A stretch of DNA of 12,295 bases from Planctomycetota bacterium (GCA_023432465.1 JAEYUO010000142.1:1-12295); one strand, 5' to 3'; numbered from the stretch's first letter, positions 1 through 6,848 are shown. Numbers and translations: made by a program. The notes: a model not told the origin generated them from the letters alone.

Positions 1-19
1 CAGGCTGTTGAAGAAGTGC
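1..19 (+). repeat. IS left terminal inverted repeat
   Basis: CAGGCTGTTGAAGAAGTGC at the first bases of the window. It matches the reverse complement of 1318-1336 at 17 of 19 positions; the mismatches are positions 5 and 6. Confidence 0.85.
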
Positions 20-64
20 CCATGAGGGCGCAACCGGGACGAGGGTGGATGCGAACAGTTGGGG

Positions 65-1237
65 ATGAAGGGCACACCGGAGCGTCAGTCGGCAGTCTAC
101 CACACGTTCAACGTCGAGGACCTGATCGAGGCGGGCCACCCGCTGCGGGCGATCAAGCGGATGGTGGACCGCGCCTTGTCCGACATGTCGCGGACGTTCA
201 GGGCGGCGTACAGCGATCGCGGCCGACCGGGCATCCCGCCCGAGACGCTGCTCAAGGCGCTCCTGCTGCAGTGTCTGTACACGATCCGCTCCGAGCGTGA
301 GCTTTGCCGGCGGCTGAAGACCGACCTGCTGTTCCGCTGGTTCCTGGACCTGCAGCCCAGCGATGATGTGTTCGACCACTCGGTGTTCACGCACAACCGC
401 GAGCGGCTGAGCGAGCATGGGATCACCCAGAAGTTCTTCGACCAGGTCGTCAGGCAGGCCATCTCTGCGGGGCTCACCAGCGACGAGCACTTCACCGTGG
501 ACGGCTCCCTGATCCAGAGCCACGCCAGCCTCAAGAGCCTCAAGAAGATCGAGCGTGAGGCCTGCGAGAAGGATGGCGACGGCCGATCGGGGAACGGTGG
601 TGGCGGAGGCGCCGCGGTGGGGGGCGGTGGTCGCAACCCTTCGGTCGACTTCAAGGGTGAGCGTCGCGGCAACGCCACGCACCAGAGCACGACCGATCCG
701 GAGGCGAAGCTATACAAGAAGGGCGACGGCGTGGGCGCGTTCCTCTGCCACAGCGGGCATGCGATCACCGAGAACCGGCACGGGCTGGTGATGAGCGTGC
801 GGGTCGATGAGGCCAGTGGCACCGCGGAGCGTGAGAACACGCTCGCGATGCTCGATCATCTCGAGCGTCGGCACGGTGTGCGTCCATCGACGCTCGGGGC
901 CGACAAGGGGTACGACGCGGGGCCGTTCATCCTGGAACTTGAACAACGCTGGATCGAGCCGCACGTGGCGATCAAGAGCGGCAGGATTGATCCTCTGCGG
1001 GCCGGCGCCGACGAGGGAACCTGGGCCCGATGGTTCGTCCGCAGCGAACAGCGTTCCGCGGGGTTCAAGAAGAGCCAGCGGCGAAGAAAGCTGGTCGAGG
1101 AGTTCTTCGGGTGGGCCAAGACGGTGGCGGGGATGAGACGGGCCAGACACGTGGGACGCCAGAAGATCAGCCAGTGCTTTGAGCTGGCCGCCGCGGCGTA
1201 CAACCTCGTACGGATGAAGAACCTGCTCGCCCCATGA
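65..1237 (+). CDS. IS5-family DDE transposase
   Basis: Transposase that would cut and re-insert the element at its inverted repeats. Residues are numbered from a TTG at 59; the ATG at 65 is residue 3. The N-terminal part (about 15-110) is a DUF772-like DNA-binding domain with the typical GRPGIPPETLLKALLLQ and YTIRSER segments. The catalytic domain shows FTVDGSLI (Asp148), GADKGYDAG (Asp282) and VEEFFGW (Glu347 or 348), a complete DDE set, plus the family signature NATHQSTTDP near 205-214. A glycine-rich linker sits at about 178-192. The C-terminus AAYNLVRMKNL is typical. The frame is intact, so the protein may be active. The start is ambiguous: GAGGG at 41-45 lies 13 bases before the TTG, while the ATG has no well-placed Shine-Dalgarno. 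Family assignment comes from memory of homologues. Confidence 0.92.
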   Translation: MKGTPERQSAVYHTFNVEDLIEAGHPLRAIKRMVDRALSDMSRTFRAAYSDRGRPGIPPETLLKALLLQCLYTIRSERELCRRLKTDLLFRWFLDLQPSDDVFDHSVFTHNRERLSEHGITQKFFDQVVRQAISAGLTSDEHFTVDGSLIQSHASLKSLKKIEREACEKDGDGRSGNGGGGGAAVGGGGRNPSVDFKGERRGNATHQSTTDPEAKLYKKGDGVGAFLCHSGHAITENRHGLVMSVRVDEASGTAERENTLAMLDHLERRHGVRPSTLGADKGYDAGPFILELEQRWIEPHVAIKSGRIDPLRAGADEGTWARWFVRSEQRSAGFKKSQRRRKLVEEFFGWAKTVAGMRRARHVGRQKISQCFELAAAAYNLVRMKNLLAP

Positions 1238-1278
1238 CCCACCGCCGACAAGACTCCATCATCGTTCAGCGAGCGAGT

Positions 1279-1566
1279 TCAGCCCGCCGCCGCCTCACCG
1301 CGCCTCGTGGCGATGCTGCACTTCTTCAACGCCCTGTTACAGATCAGGACATCGCCCTCACGCAACATGATCTCAGGGCTCTCGTCGTAGCGTTGCCGGC
1401 TGATGTGGAACGCATCGCGAAAGTCGACATAGTCGCCGTAGTTAAGAGAGTGCACGGAAAGAAAGAGCGGCCCCTCCTTCGTGTACTCTTTCGCGGTGAG
1501 CCCGCGCCACCCGATGCGTCCACGAAGCTCAGCGAGCTCACCTAACTGTCGCCGTTGCCACTTCAC
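1279..1566 (-). pseudogene. hsdS: Type I restriction specificity subunit HsdS, truncated by IS
   Basis: The specificity subunit holds two target-recognition domains that choose the DNA site for methylation and cleavage. Here a GTG start at 1566 overlaps the hsdM stop as GTGA, the usual coupled arrangement. The first 76 codons look like a normal HsdS N-terminus: WQRRQLGELAELRGRIGW, then GPLFLSVHSLNYGDYVDFRD, then the GDVLIC strand, where intact relatives continue with a KDGxGIGK stretch. At base 1337 the frame runs into the IS and ends after 19 foreign residues at 1279. Most of the first recognition domain, the conserved helices and the whole second domain are missing, so the product cannot specify DNA. 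The rest of the gene, and probably hsdR, should lie beyond the left window edge. Confidence 0.88.
1318..1336 (-). repeat. IS right terminal inverted repeat
   Basis: On the plus strand this is GCACTTCTTCAACGCCCTG, the partner of the repeat at bases 1-19. The base next to it (1337) is the first base of the interrupted hsdS coding sequence. Confidence 0.85.
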
Positions 1567-3020
1567 AGCAACCCCCGGATCGTCTCCAGCACTTCCGCGC
1601 TCTTCGCATCCAGCGCGGCGATCTCATCGAGGATCTCCTGCGGTGTGCGGTGCGCGATGACCTCGCCGCCGTTGGGGTTCTTTACCGAAAGGTCGTAGGT
1701 CGCAGGGTCCAGCGTCTTGACATCCACCGTCCACGACTTGTCCGAGTCCTTGCTCTTGGGCTGGAGCTTCAGGAACTCCGCGAGGTCATCATCATTCAGC
1801 GGGTTGGTCTTCCCCATGTTGCGGCCGGGGTCGAGCTGGTAGTACCACACCTTCCGAGTGGGCGCGCCCTTCTCAAAGAACAGCACCACCGTCTTCACGC
1901 CCGCCCCGAGGAACGTGCCGCCGGGGCAATCCAGCACGGCAAACAGGTTGCACGACTCCAGCAGCATCTTCCGCAGGCTCACCGAGGCGTTGTCGGTGTT
2001 GGAGAGGAACGTGTTCTTGATCACCACGCCCGCGCGTCCGCCCGCCTTGAGCATCTTGATGAAGTGCTGCAAAAACAGGTACGCCGTCTCGCCGGTGCGG
2101 ATCGGGAAGTTCTGCTGGACCTCGCTCCGCTCCTTGCCGCCAAACGGCGGGTTGGCGAGGATGATGTCGTAGCGGTCCCTCTCCTGGATGTCCGCGAGAT
2201 TCTCGGTGAGTGTGTTGGTGTGGATGATGTTCGGCGCTTCGATCCCGTGCAGGATCATGTTCATGATCGCGATGACATACGCGAGAGACTTTTTCTCCTT
2301 GCCGTAAAAGGTCTTCTCCTGAAGCGCCTTGTCCTGCGCGGTGGTCCGCTTCGGGTGTTCCGCCTTCAGGTAGTCGTACGCCTCGCACAAAAAGCCCGCC
2401 GAGCCGACCGCGCCGTCGTAGATCTTCTGGCCGAGTTCGGGCCTGACGACCTTGATGATCGCCCGGATCAGCGGCCGCGGCGTGTAATACTCGCCGCCGT
2501 TGCGCCCGGCGTTGCCCATGTTCTTGATCTTCGCCTCGTACAGGTGCGACAGCTCGTGCTTTTCCTGCTGCGAGCGGAAGCGGAGGGCGTCGATCTCGTC
2601 GATGATCTCGCGGAGGTTGTGGCCGCTCTGGATCTTGTTTTTGATCGCGTCGAAGATCTGCCCAATCTTGTACTCGATCGTGTTCGGGCCGGTGGCCTTC
2701 TGCGTGAACTTGCGGAGGTAGGGGAAGAGGGCGTCATCCACGAACTCGACGAGGTCATCGCCGGTCATGGCCTTGGCGTGATCGAGCGAACCGTCCTTGA
2801 GTTTCGGCGCGGCCCACGACTCCCAGCGGTAAGGCTTGTCGAGGATGTACGAGTACTTCCTGCCTTCCAGCGCGGCGATGTCGGCCCGGTCCTGCTCCAA
2901 CCCGTCAAGGTACTTCAGGAACAGGAGCCAGGAGGTCTGCTCGGTGTAGTCGAGCTCGGTGGTGCAGCCCGCCTCCTTGCGGAGGGCATCATCGATGTTG
3001 CGGAAGGCTTGTTCGAACAC
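1563..3020 (-). CDS. hsdM: Type I restriction-modification DNA methyltransferase subunit (N6-adenine)
   Basis: Modification subunit of a type I system, which methylates adenine with S-adenosylmethionine once assembled with HsdS. The 485 residues show a helical HsdM N-terminal domain (about 1-150), GEYYTPR at 176-182, the SAM-binding motif as DGAVGSAGF at 202-210 (a variant of the more common DPxCGxGGF) and the catalytic motif NPPF at 290-293. Length is normal for the family. Start is a GTG at 3020 with GAGGGA about ten bases upstream. It overlaps hsdS by four bases and follows thiC by 111 bases on the same strand, so readthrough from thiC is possible. The frame is intact, but its partner HsdS is broken by the IS, so any activity would need another specificity subunit. 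Confidence 0.95.
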   Translation of the reverse strand: MFEQAFRNIDDALRKEAGCTTELDYTEQTSWLLFLKYLDGLEQDRADIAALEGRKYSYILDKPYRWESWAAPKLKDGSLDHAKAMTGDDLVEFVDDALFPYLRKFTQKATGPNTIEYKIGQIFDAIKNKIQSGHNLREIIDEIDALRFRSQQEKHELSHLYEAKIKNMGNAGRNGGEYYTPRPLIRAIIKVVRPELGQKIYDGAVGSAGFLCEAYDYLKAEHPKRTTAQDKALQEKTFYGKEKKSLAYVIAIMNMILHGIEAPNIIHTNTLTENLADIQERDRYDIILANPPFGGKERSEVQQNFPIRTGETAYLFLQHFIKMLKAGGRAGVVIKNTFLSNTDNASVSLRKMLLESCNLFAVLDCPGGTFLGAGVKTVVLFFEKGAPTRKVWYYQLDPGRNMGKTNPLNDDDLAEFLKLQPKSKDSDKSWTVDVKTLDPATYDLSVKNPNGGEVIAHRTPQEILDEIAALDAKSAEVLETIRGLL

Positions 3021-3100
3021 AGTTCAGGTCCCTCGGTTGCCTGCCAGCATACCGTAGCCGGTTGCCGATGGCACGCCCCGTTCGGCCAATCCGGGAGACT

Positions 3101-3117
3101 GATGGGGTCCTCCCATC
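3101..3117 (-). terminator. Possible weak hairpin terminator after thiC
   Basis: A perfect six-base stem, GATGGG / CCCATC, with a five-base loop, begins 14 bases after the thiC stop. No T-run follows it, so it is at best a weak or factor-assisted terminator and could equally be chance. If it leaks, hsdM would be part of the thiamine transcript. Confidence 0.28.
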
Positions 3118-3131
3118 TCCGCAAGGGGCCG

Positions 3132-5114
3132 TCACACCAACCGATCTTCCTTGCTGATCCCCAGCGCGGGCCGCACGTCCAAGGGCACAAGCACCTCCCG
3201 CCCCGCCTTCTCCGCCTGAATCCGCTGCGCCGTCTCCGGGTCCACATAGTCCGAGTGGCACGACAGCTTGGCAGCCTCTTCCTCTTTGCTGCTTTGCTGC
3301 TTTGCTGCTTTGCCCATTTCCCGCTTCGTCTTGCTCGCCAGCTTGTGAATCTCCTCCGGGCTCAGCACGCCGCGTTTGGCGAGGATCTCCTGCTGCTCCG
3401 GCGTGAGCGCGCCGGACTTCACCGGCGCGCCGGCCTTCCCGTTCGCCCCGATCCGCTCGAAGCCCTCGGCCTTGCCGCTGGCAAACTCCTGGATCTCCTT
3501 GCTGATGCGCACGCTGCACCAGTCGTGCCCGCACATCGCGCAGAAATCCGTGTCGACATCGAGATCTTCGTCGTGGTACGCCCGCGCGGTGTCGGGGTCG
3601 AAGCTCAGCTCGAAGTGCTTCTCCCAGTTCAGCGCAGCGCGCGCCTTGGTCAGCTCATCGTCACGGTCGCGTGTGCCGGGGATCCCCAACGCGACATCCG
3701 CGGCGTGAGCCGCAATCTTGTACGCGATGCACCCCTGCTTGACATCATCCTTCTTCGGCAGCCCCAGGTGCTCCTTCGGGGTGACATAGCACAGCATCGC
3801 CGCGCCGTGATACGCCATCGCCGTCGCGCCGATGCACGAGGTGATGTGGTCATACCCCGGGAACATGTCCGTCACCAGCGGCCCGAGCACATAGAACGGC
3901 GCGCCGTGGCAGAGCGTCCGCTGGATCTTCGCGTTCCACTCGATCTGGTCGAACGGCACGTGCCCCGGCCCCTCGATCATCACCTGCACGCCCCGCCGCC
4001 ACGCCCGCTCCGTCAGTTCGCCCAGCGTCTCAAGCTCAGCGATCTGCGCCGCATCCGTCGCATCCGCCAGCCCGCCCGGCCGCAGCCCGTCGCCGATCGA
4101 GAACGTCACGTCATACTGCCGCAAAATGTCGCAGATGTCCTCCCACCGCTCGTACATGATATTCTCGCGCCCATGCACCAGCATCCACTTGGCCAGCAGT
4201 GACCCCCCGCGCGAAACAATACCAATCAGTCGGTTTTTTACGTACTTCAGGTGCCCCCGCCGCACCCCGGCATGGATCGTGAAATAGTCAACACCCTGCC
4301 GCGCCTGATGGTGCAGGCTGGCCTCAATAGTCCCCCAATCCAGGTCTTCAATCCTCTTCCCAATAATCATCGAATAAATCGGCACCGTCCCGATCGGCAC
4401 CGTCGAATGCCTGCAAAACGCCTCCCTGCACGCATCAATCTCCCCCCCGGTCGATAAATCCATCACCGTGTCGCAGCCCCAGCGCACCGCCCAGTCGAGC
4501 TTCTCGAGTTCTTCGTGTGTGCCGCTCGAAACCGGCGAAGCGCCCAAGTTGGCATTCACCTTCGTGCGTGAGGCGCGGCCGATGCACATCGGGTCGAGCT
4601 TGTGCTTCAGGTGGTTGATGTTCGCAGGGATGACCATCCGTCCGGCGGCGACTTCGTCCCGAACCTGCACGGCCGTCAGGTGCGGCTCGCGCTCGGCCAC
4701 GCGCTTCATCTGCGGGGTGATGATGCCGAGGCGAGCGGACTCGAGCTGGGTGATGGGTTGGAAGCCGGGCGGGGGGGTGATGCGACGCGTTGTGCCGCGG
4801 GCATCGGTGAACGTATACGACTCGCAGGCAGTACAAGGCGATGAAGCGCACCCGCGTGAAGAGGCGATCGCGGCCTTCGCCTCGTCCCCGCTCAGCGTCT
4901 CGACCAGCCAGCCCTCGGGCATGAAGTCCCACGCCGTCTTGTCGCTGGGCGCGGGCATGCCGGGCGTGTCGGGCGAAGAGAACATCAGCGGCCCGCCGAT
5001 GTCCGGCGCATTGGCGAACGACCCGGGCGTGGTGACGCCCGGGGTGTTGCCCGGGTTGTGTGCGCCGTGCATCGGGGCGCGGAAGCGGTTGGGTGATGAG
5101 TGCATCGCGGTCAT
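3132..5114 (-). CDS. thiC: Phosphomethylpyrimidine synthase ThiC
   Basis: Radical-SAM enzyme of thiamine synthesis that rearranges 5-aminoimidazole ribotide into 4-amino-5-hydroxymethyl-2-methylpyrimidine phosphate in the cytoplasm. The 660 residues carry the ThiC core (about 60-545): MVIPANINH, NANLGASP, DYFTIHAGV, SRGGSLLAKWM, SIGDGLRPG, MIEGPGHVPFDQIEWN and GAPFYVLGPLVTD. The iron-sulfur motif is CAMCGHDWC (Cys525, 528, 533; CX2CX4C). After it comes an unusual tail of about 115 residues with a Lys/Gln/Glu-rich stretch (600-616) encoded across an 8-base tandem repeat. Start is the ATG at 5114, with GGAG six bases upstream and 14 bases after the stop of the DinB gene; a longer reading frame to 5213 would run into that gene. 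It should be controlled by the TPP riboswitch at 5634-5730. Confidence 0.97.
   Translation of the reverse strand: MTAMHSSPNRFRAPMHGAHNPGNTPGVTTPGSFANAPDIGGPLMFSSPDTPGMPAPSDKTAWDFMPEGWLVETLSGDEAKAAIASSRGCASSPCTACESYTFTDARGTTRRITPPPGFQPITQLESARLGIITPQMKRVAEREPHLTAVQVRDEVAAGRMVIPANINHLKHKLDPMCIGRASRTKVNANLGASPVSSGTHEELEKLDWAVRWGCDTVMDLSTGGEIDACREAFCRHSTVPIGTVPIYSMIIGKRIEDLDWGTIEASLHHQARQGVDYFTIHAGVRRGHLKYVKNRLIGIVSRGGSLLAKWMLVHGRENIMYERWEDICDILRQYDVTFSIGDGLRPGGLADATDAAQIAELETLGELTERAWRRGVQVMIEGPGHVPFDQIEWNAKIQRTLCHGAPFYVLGPLVTDMFPGYDHITSCIGATAMAYHGAAMLCYVTPKEHLGLPKKDDVKQGCIAYKIAAHAADVALGIPGTRDRDDELTKARAALNWEKHFELSFDPDTARAYHDEDLDVDTDFCAMCGHDWCSVRISKEIQEFASGKAEGFERIGANGKAGAPVKSGALTPEQQEILAKRGVLSPEEIHKLASKTKREMGKAAKQQSSKEEEAAKLSCHSDYVDPETAQRIQAEKAGREVLVPLDVRPALGISKEDRLV
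3284..3313. repeat. Octanucleotide tandem repeat inside thiC
   Basis: The plus-strand unit CTTTGCTG occurs 3.75 times in a row without error (30 bases); on the coding strand the unit is CAGCAAAG. Since eight is not a multiple of three, the repeat is read in successive frames (giving KAAKQQSSK), and gain or loss of one unit would shift the frame of the last roughly 50 codons of thiC. It lies after the iron-sulfur cysteine codons. Confidence 0.9.
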
Positions 5115-5128
5115 GGAAGGCTCCGTCT

Positions 5129-5629
5129 TCACGCTCGAAGCGTGGATTGATACGTCATGGGGTCCAGATCCGGCACCGGCATCACACCGAGCCTCTTCAA
5201 CATGTTCACGCACTGCGCACGGTGCAGGGTCGAGTGGTCAAAGACCTGTGCCACCGCCGCCGCGGCGGGCATTGTGCCGCTCTCCGCGTTCGGCCAATGC
5301 ACCGTCTCGTCGAACCCACGCTCACACGCCCGCAGCATCGCCAGCCTGAGCTTCGCGTGCGCGGAATCGAGGAGGCGAGAGAGGCCATCAAACGTCCTGG
5401 AATCGACGGCGAACTCCTTGGGCTCGACGTACTCCAGCCCCGCGAAGTTGTCCGCGAAGAAGAACATGCACTCGATGGTGTGGGCGATGTTCTCGCGCAG
5501 CGACCCCGGCCCGATTCCCAGGTCCTCTTCGATCTTCGTCGCGGGGAGCATCCGTGCGATCGAGATCAACTCGCGCAGCGCCCATGCGCTGTGGTCGATC
5601 TGGAATCGGATGAGCGCGGTGAGGTCCAA
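5129..5629 (-). CDS. DinB-fold protein, first gene of the TPP-riboswitch operon
   Basis: A 166-residue four-helix-bundle protein of the DinB/YfiT type. The three metal-ligand histidines expected in this fold are present: His50 (ENIAH) and His132/His136 (DHSTLHR). DinB-fold proteins include metal-dependent thiol transferases and many members of unknown reaction, so no substrate can be named. The gene ends 14 bases before thiC and starts just after the aptamer, which makes it the first gene under TPP control. I chose the TTG at 5629, with GGAGG at 5645-5641. A frame extended to a GTG at 5701 would begin inside the riboswitch P3 loop and is rejected; the next in-frame ATG (5551) would remove the first helix. 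A role in thiamine metabolism is inferred from position alone. Confidence 0.85.
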   Translation of the reverse strand: MDLTALIRFQIDHSAWALRELISIARMLPATKIEEDLGIGPGSLRENIAHTIECMFFFADNFAGLEYVEPKEFAVDSRTFDGLSRLLDSAHAKLRLAMLRACERGFDETVHWPNAESGTMPAAAAVAQVFDHSTLHRAQCVNMLKRLGVMPVPDLDPMTYQSTLRA

Positions 5630-5633
5630 GGCG

Positions 5634-5730
5634 TCGCTTCCCTCCGCCGGTTCGAACCGGTTCAGGTTCCACGGGTGCTTCTCAGCGACGGCCAAACTCA
5701 CAGCGAATATGGCCGCCGCGCCCCGAGCGT
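5634..5730 (-). promoter_or_regulatory. TPP (thiamine pyrophosphate) riboswitch aptamer
   Basis: All core TPP aptamer parts appear in order on the minus strand. P1: CGCT (5729-5726) with AGCG (5638-5635). P2: CGGG (5725-5722) with CCCG (5675-5672). P3: ten pairs, 5719-5710 with 5694-5685, one of them G-U. The pyrimidine-binding CTGAGA is at 5685-5680 and the pyrophosphate-side ACCTGA at 5667-5662. P5 is CCGG (5660-5657) with CCGG (5650-5647), followed by CG and the conserved AGGGAA. The P5 loop is TTCGAA rather than the usual ATAAT-like sequence, the one clear departure. It precedes a DinB-like gene and thiC. GGAGG at 5645-5641, the likely ribosome site of the first gene, is inside the aptamer, which favours control of translation; I see no separate terminator. 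Confidence 0.93.
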
Positions 5731-5811
5731 TCAGCCGAACTGTAGTGCTCCGGACTATCCGCGGCAGCCAAACTGCGGAACTTCCCCCGCCCCCTGCCGG
5801 TAGGCTGTCGC

Positions 5812-6630
5812 ATGGACGACACCCTCTCGCGCCGGGGCTTTCTCACAACCAACTCCGCCGCGGCGATCTGCATCATGGGTGTGCCCACATCGGTGGGTCT
5901 GGCCCGGCAGGCAGCGGGTTCACTCGGCCGGCCCACGCAGGGTGCCGACGCCTGGCCCGGCTTCCCCCAGCAGGACCCCGCCCTCGCGCGGGAGATCGTC
6001 GGCGCTTCCCACGCCAACGTAGCCAGAGTCAAGGAGCTGCTCGCCGCCCACCCCGCGCTGGCCAAGGCGTCGTACGACTGGGGCTACGGCGATTGGGAAT
6101 CGGCGCTCGGCGCAGCCTCGCACACCGGCAACCGCGAGATTGCAGAACTGCTGCTCGCGGCGGGGGCGCGGCTTGACGTGTTTGCCGCGACGATGCTGGG
6201 CATGACCGAGGCCGTGAAGGCGATGATCGCGGCGCAGCCTTTGCTTGCGGCGACACTCGGCCCGCACGGTATCCCCCTCTTCGCCCACGCCGAGGCGGGC
6301 GAAGCCAAGGAGCTGGTTGAGTACCTCGGCGGTCTGGAGAATGCGATCAAGGCGCGACCGAAGTCAATCGGTGCCGATGAGAGTGGGCCGTTCCTCGGTA
6401 CATTCGCTTGCGATGATGGCCGCGGCGAGATCGTCATCAGCCAGGCCCGCGCGGGGATGATGATCCGCGCAAAGGGCGGCGGCGATGTCCGGCTCATCCC
6501 CACCGGCTTGAACACGTTCTACCCCGTGGGCGCGGACAACGTGCGGGTGACGTTCACGATCCAGGACGGCATCGCCCAACGCATCGAGATCGTCGAGACG
6601 CCGTGGGTGGTTTCGGCGACCCGGCGGTAG
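5812..6630 (+). CDS. Tat-exported ankyrin-repeat protein
   Basis: A 272-residue protein with a twin-arginine export signal (SRRGFLTT at 6-13, then a hydrophobic stretch to about 30), so it probably folds in the cytoplasm and is exported. Residues about 58-175 look like three or four ankyrin repeats: NVARVKELLAAHPAL, then GNREIAELLLAAGARLD, then MTEAVKAMIAAQPLL and GEAKELVEYL. From about 192 on, FLGTFACDDGRGEIVIS and later strands resemble the small beta domain often seen at the end of exported hydrolases (DUF3471-like); this is only a resemblance. No catalytic residues are evident, so it may be a binding protein. It is transcribed away from the riboswitch operon, with 81 bases between aptamer and start. 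No strong Shine-Dalgarno; TAGGCT lies five bases before the ATG. Confidence 0.85.
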   Translation: MDDTLSRRGFLTTNSAAAICIMGVPTSVGLARQAAGSLGRPTQGADAWPGFPQQDPALAREIVGASHANVARVKELLAAHPALAKASYDWGYGDWESALGAASHTGNREIAELLLAAGARLDVFAATMLGMTEAVKAMIAAQPLLAATLGPHGIPLFAHAEAGEAKELVEYLGGLENAIKARPKSIGADESGPFLGTFACDDGRGEIVISQARAGMMIRAKGGGDVRLIPTGLNTFYPVGADNVRVTFTIQDGIAQRIEIVETPWVVSATRR

Positions 6631-6647
6631 CGCGACGGAGCCGGGTT

Positions 6648-6661
6648 ATCGCGCCCGCGAT
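6648..6661. terminator. Small hairpin after the ankyrin gene
   Basis: ATCGC / GCGAT stem with a GCCC loop, 17 bases after the stop at 6630. The stem is short and no T-run follows, so terminator function is a guess. In the rest of the 218-base gap up to 6848 I saw only the ribosome site of the next gene. Confidence 0.22.
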
Positions 6662-6848
6662 CCGTCCATCTTTGCGTGCGTTGTGTCCGTACACCGGTTG
6701 CCTTGTCCGCACAATCCGCCGACTTTCCTGACCCGCCGAGGCAGGCGCACAGGCCCTGTTCATGCGCGGCCGATACGCAGGTGTCTCGCCGTTGCCGGGA
6801 CCAGGGCCATCTGAAGCGAATCGCAAGCTCATCCACCCGGAGGAATGC

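Larger units (their letters stand above)
1..1336 (+). mobile_element. Complete IS5-family insertion sequence, inserted in hsdS
   Basis: A 1336-base element bounded by imperfect terminal inverted repeats. The left end reads CAGGCTGTTGAAGAAGTGC and the right end, read inward on the minus strand, reads CAGGGCGTTGAAGAAGTGC; 17 of 19 bases agree. It carries one transposase gene on the plus strand. The right boundary is fixed independently: the interrupted hsdS reading frame is normal up to base 1337 and diverges from the family pattern exactly where the repeat begins. Base 1 of the window is the outermost base of the left repeat, so the left flank and the target-site duplication cannot be seen. 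The family call rests on the transposase; the exact ISfinder group is not determined. Confidence 0.88.

Noticed and set aside
3044..3053. Exact ten-base match CCAGCATACC at 3044-3053 and 11008-11017, both upstream of minus-strand genes
   Set aside because: A ten-base match is expected by chance many times in 12 kb, and no -35 box accompanies either copy; too weak to call a shared promoter.
1650..4202. An 850-codon open frame on the plus strand
   Set aside because: It runs antisense through both hsdM and thiC, whose minus-strand proteins are clearly recognisable. It is a by-product of GC-rich codon use and its translation shows no domain.
5115..5213. N-terminal extension of ThiC upstream of 5114
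   Set aside because: It would overlap the end of the DinB-like gene, and the ATG at 5114 has GGAG at ideal distance.
4468..5349. A 293-codon plus-strand open frame
   Set aside because: Antisense to thiC and the DinB-like gene; low-complexity composition with no family features.
5630..5701. N-terminal extension of the DinB-like protein to a GTG at 5701
   Set aside because: These bases form the TPP aptamer; the RNA pairing explains them better than the protein sequence, and a start after the aptamer keeps the whole DinB fold.
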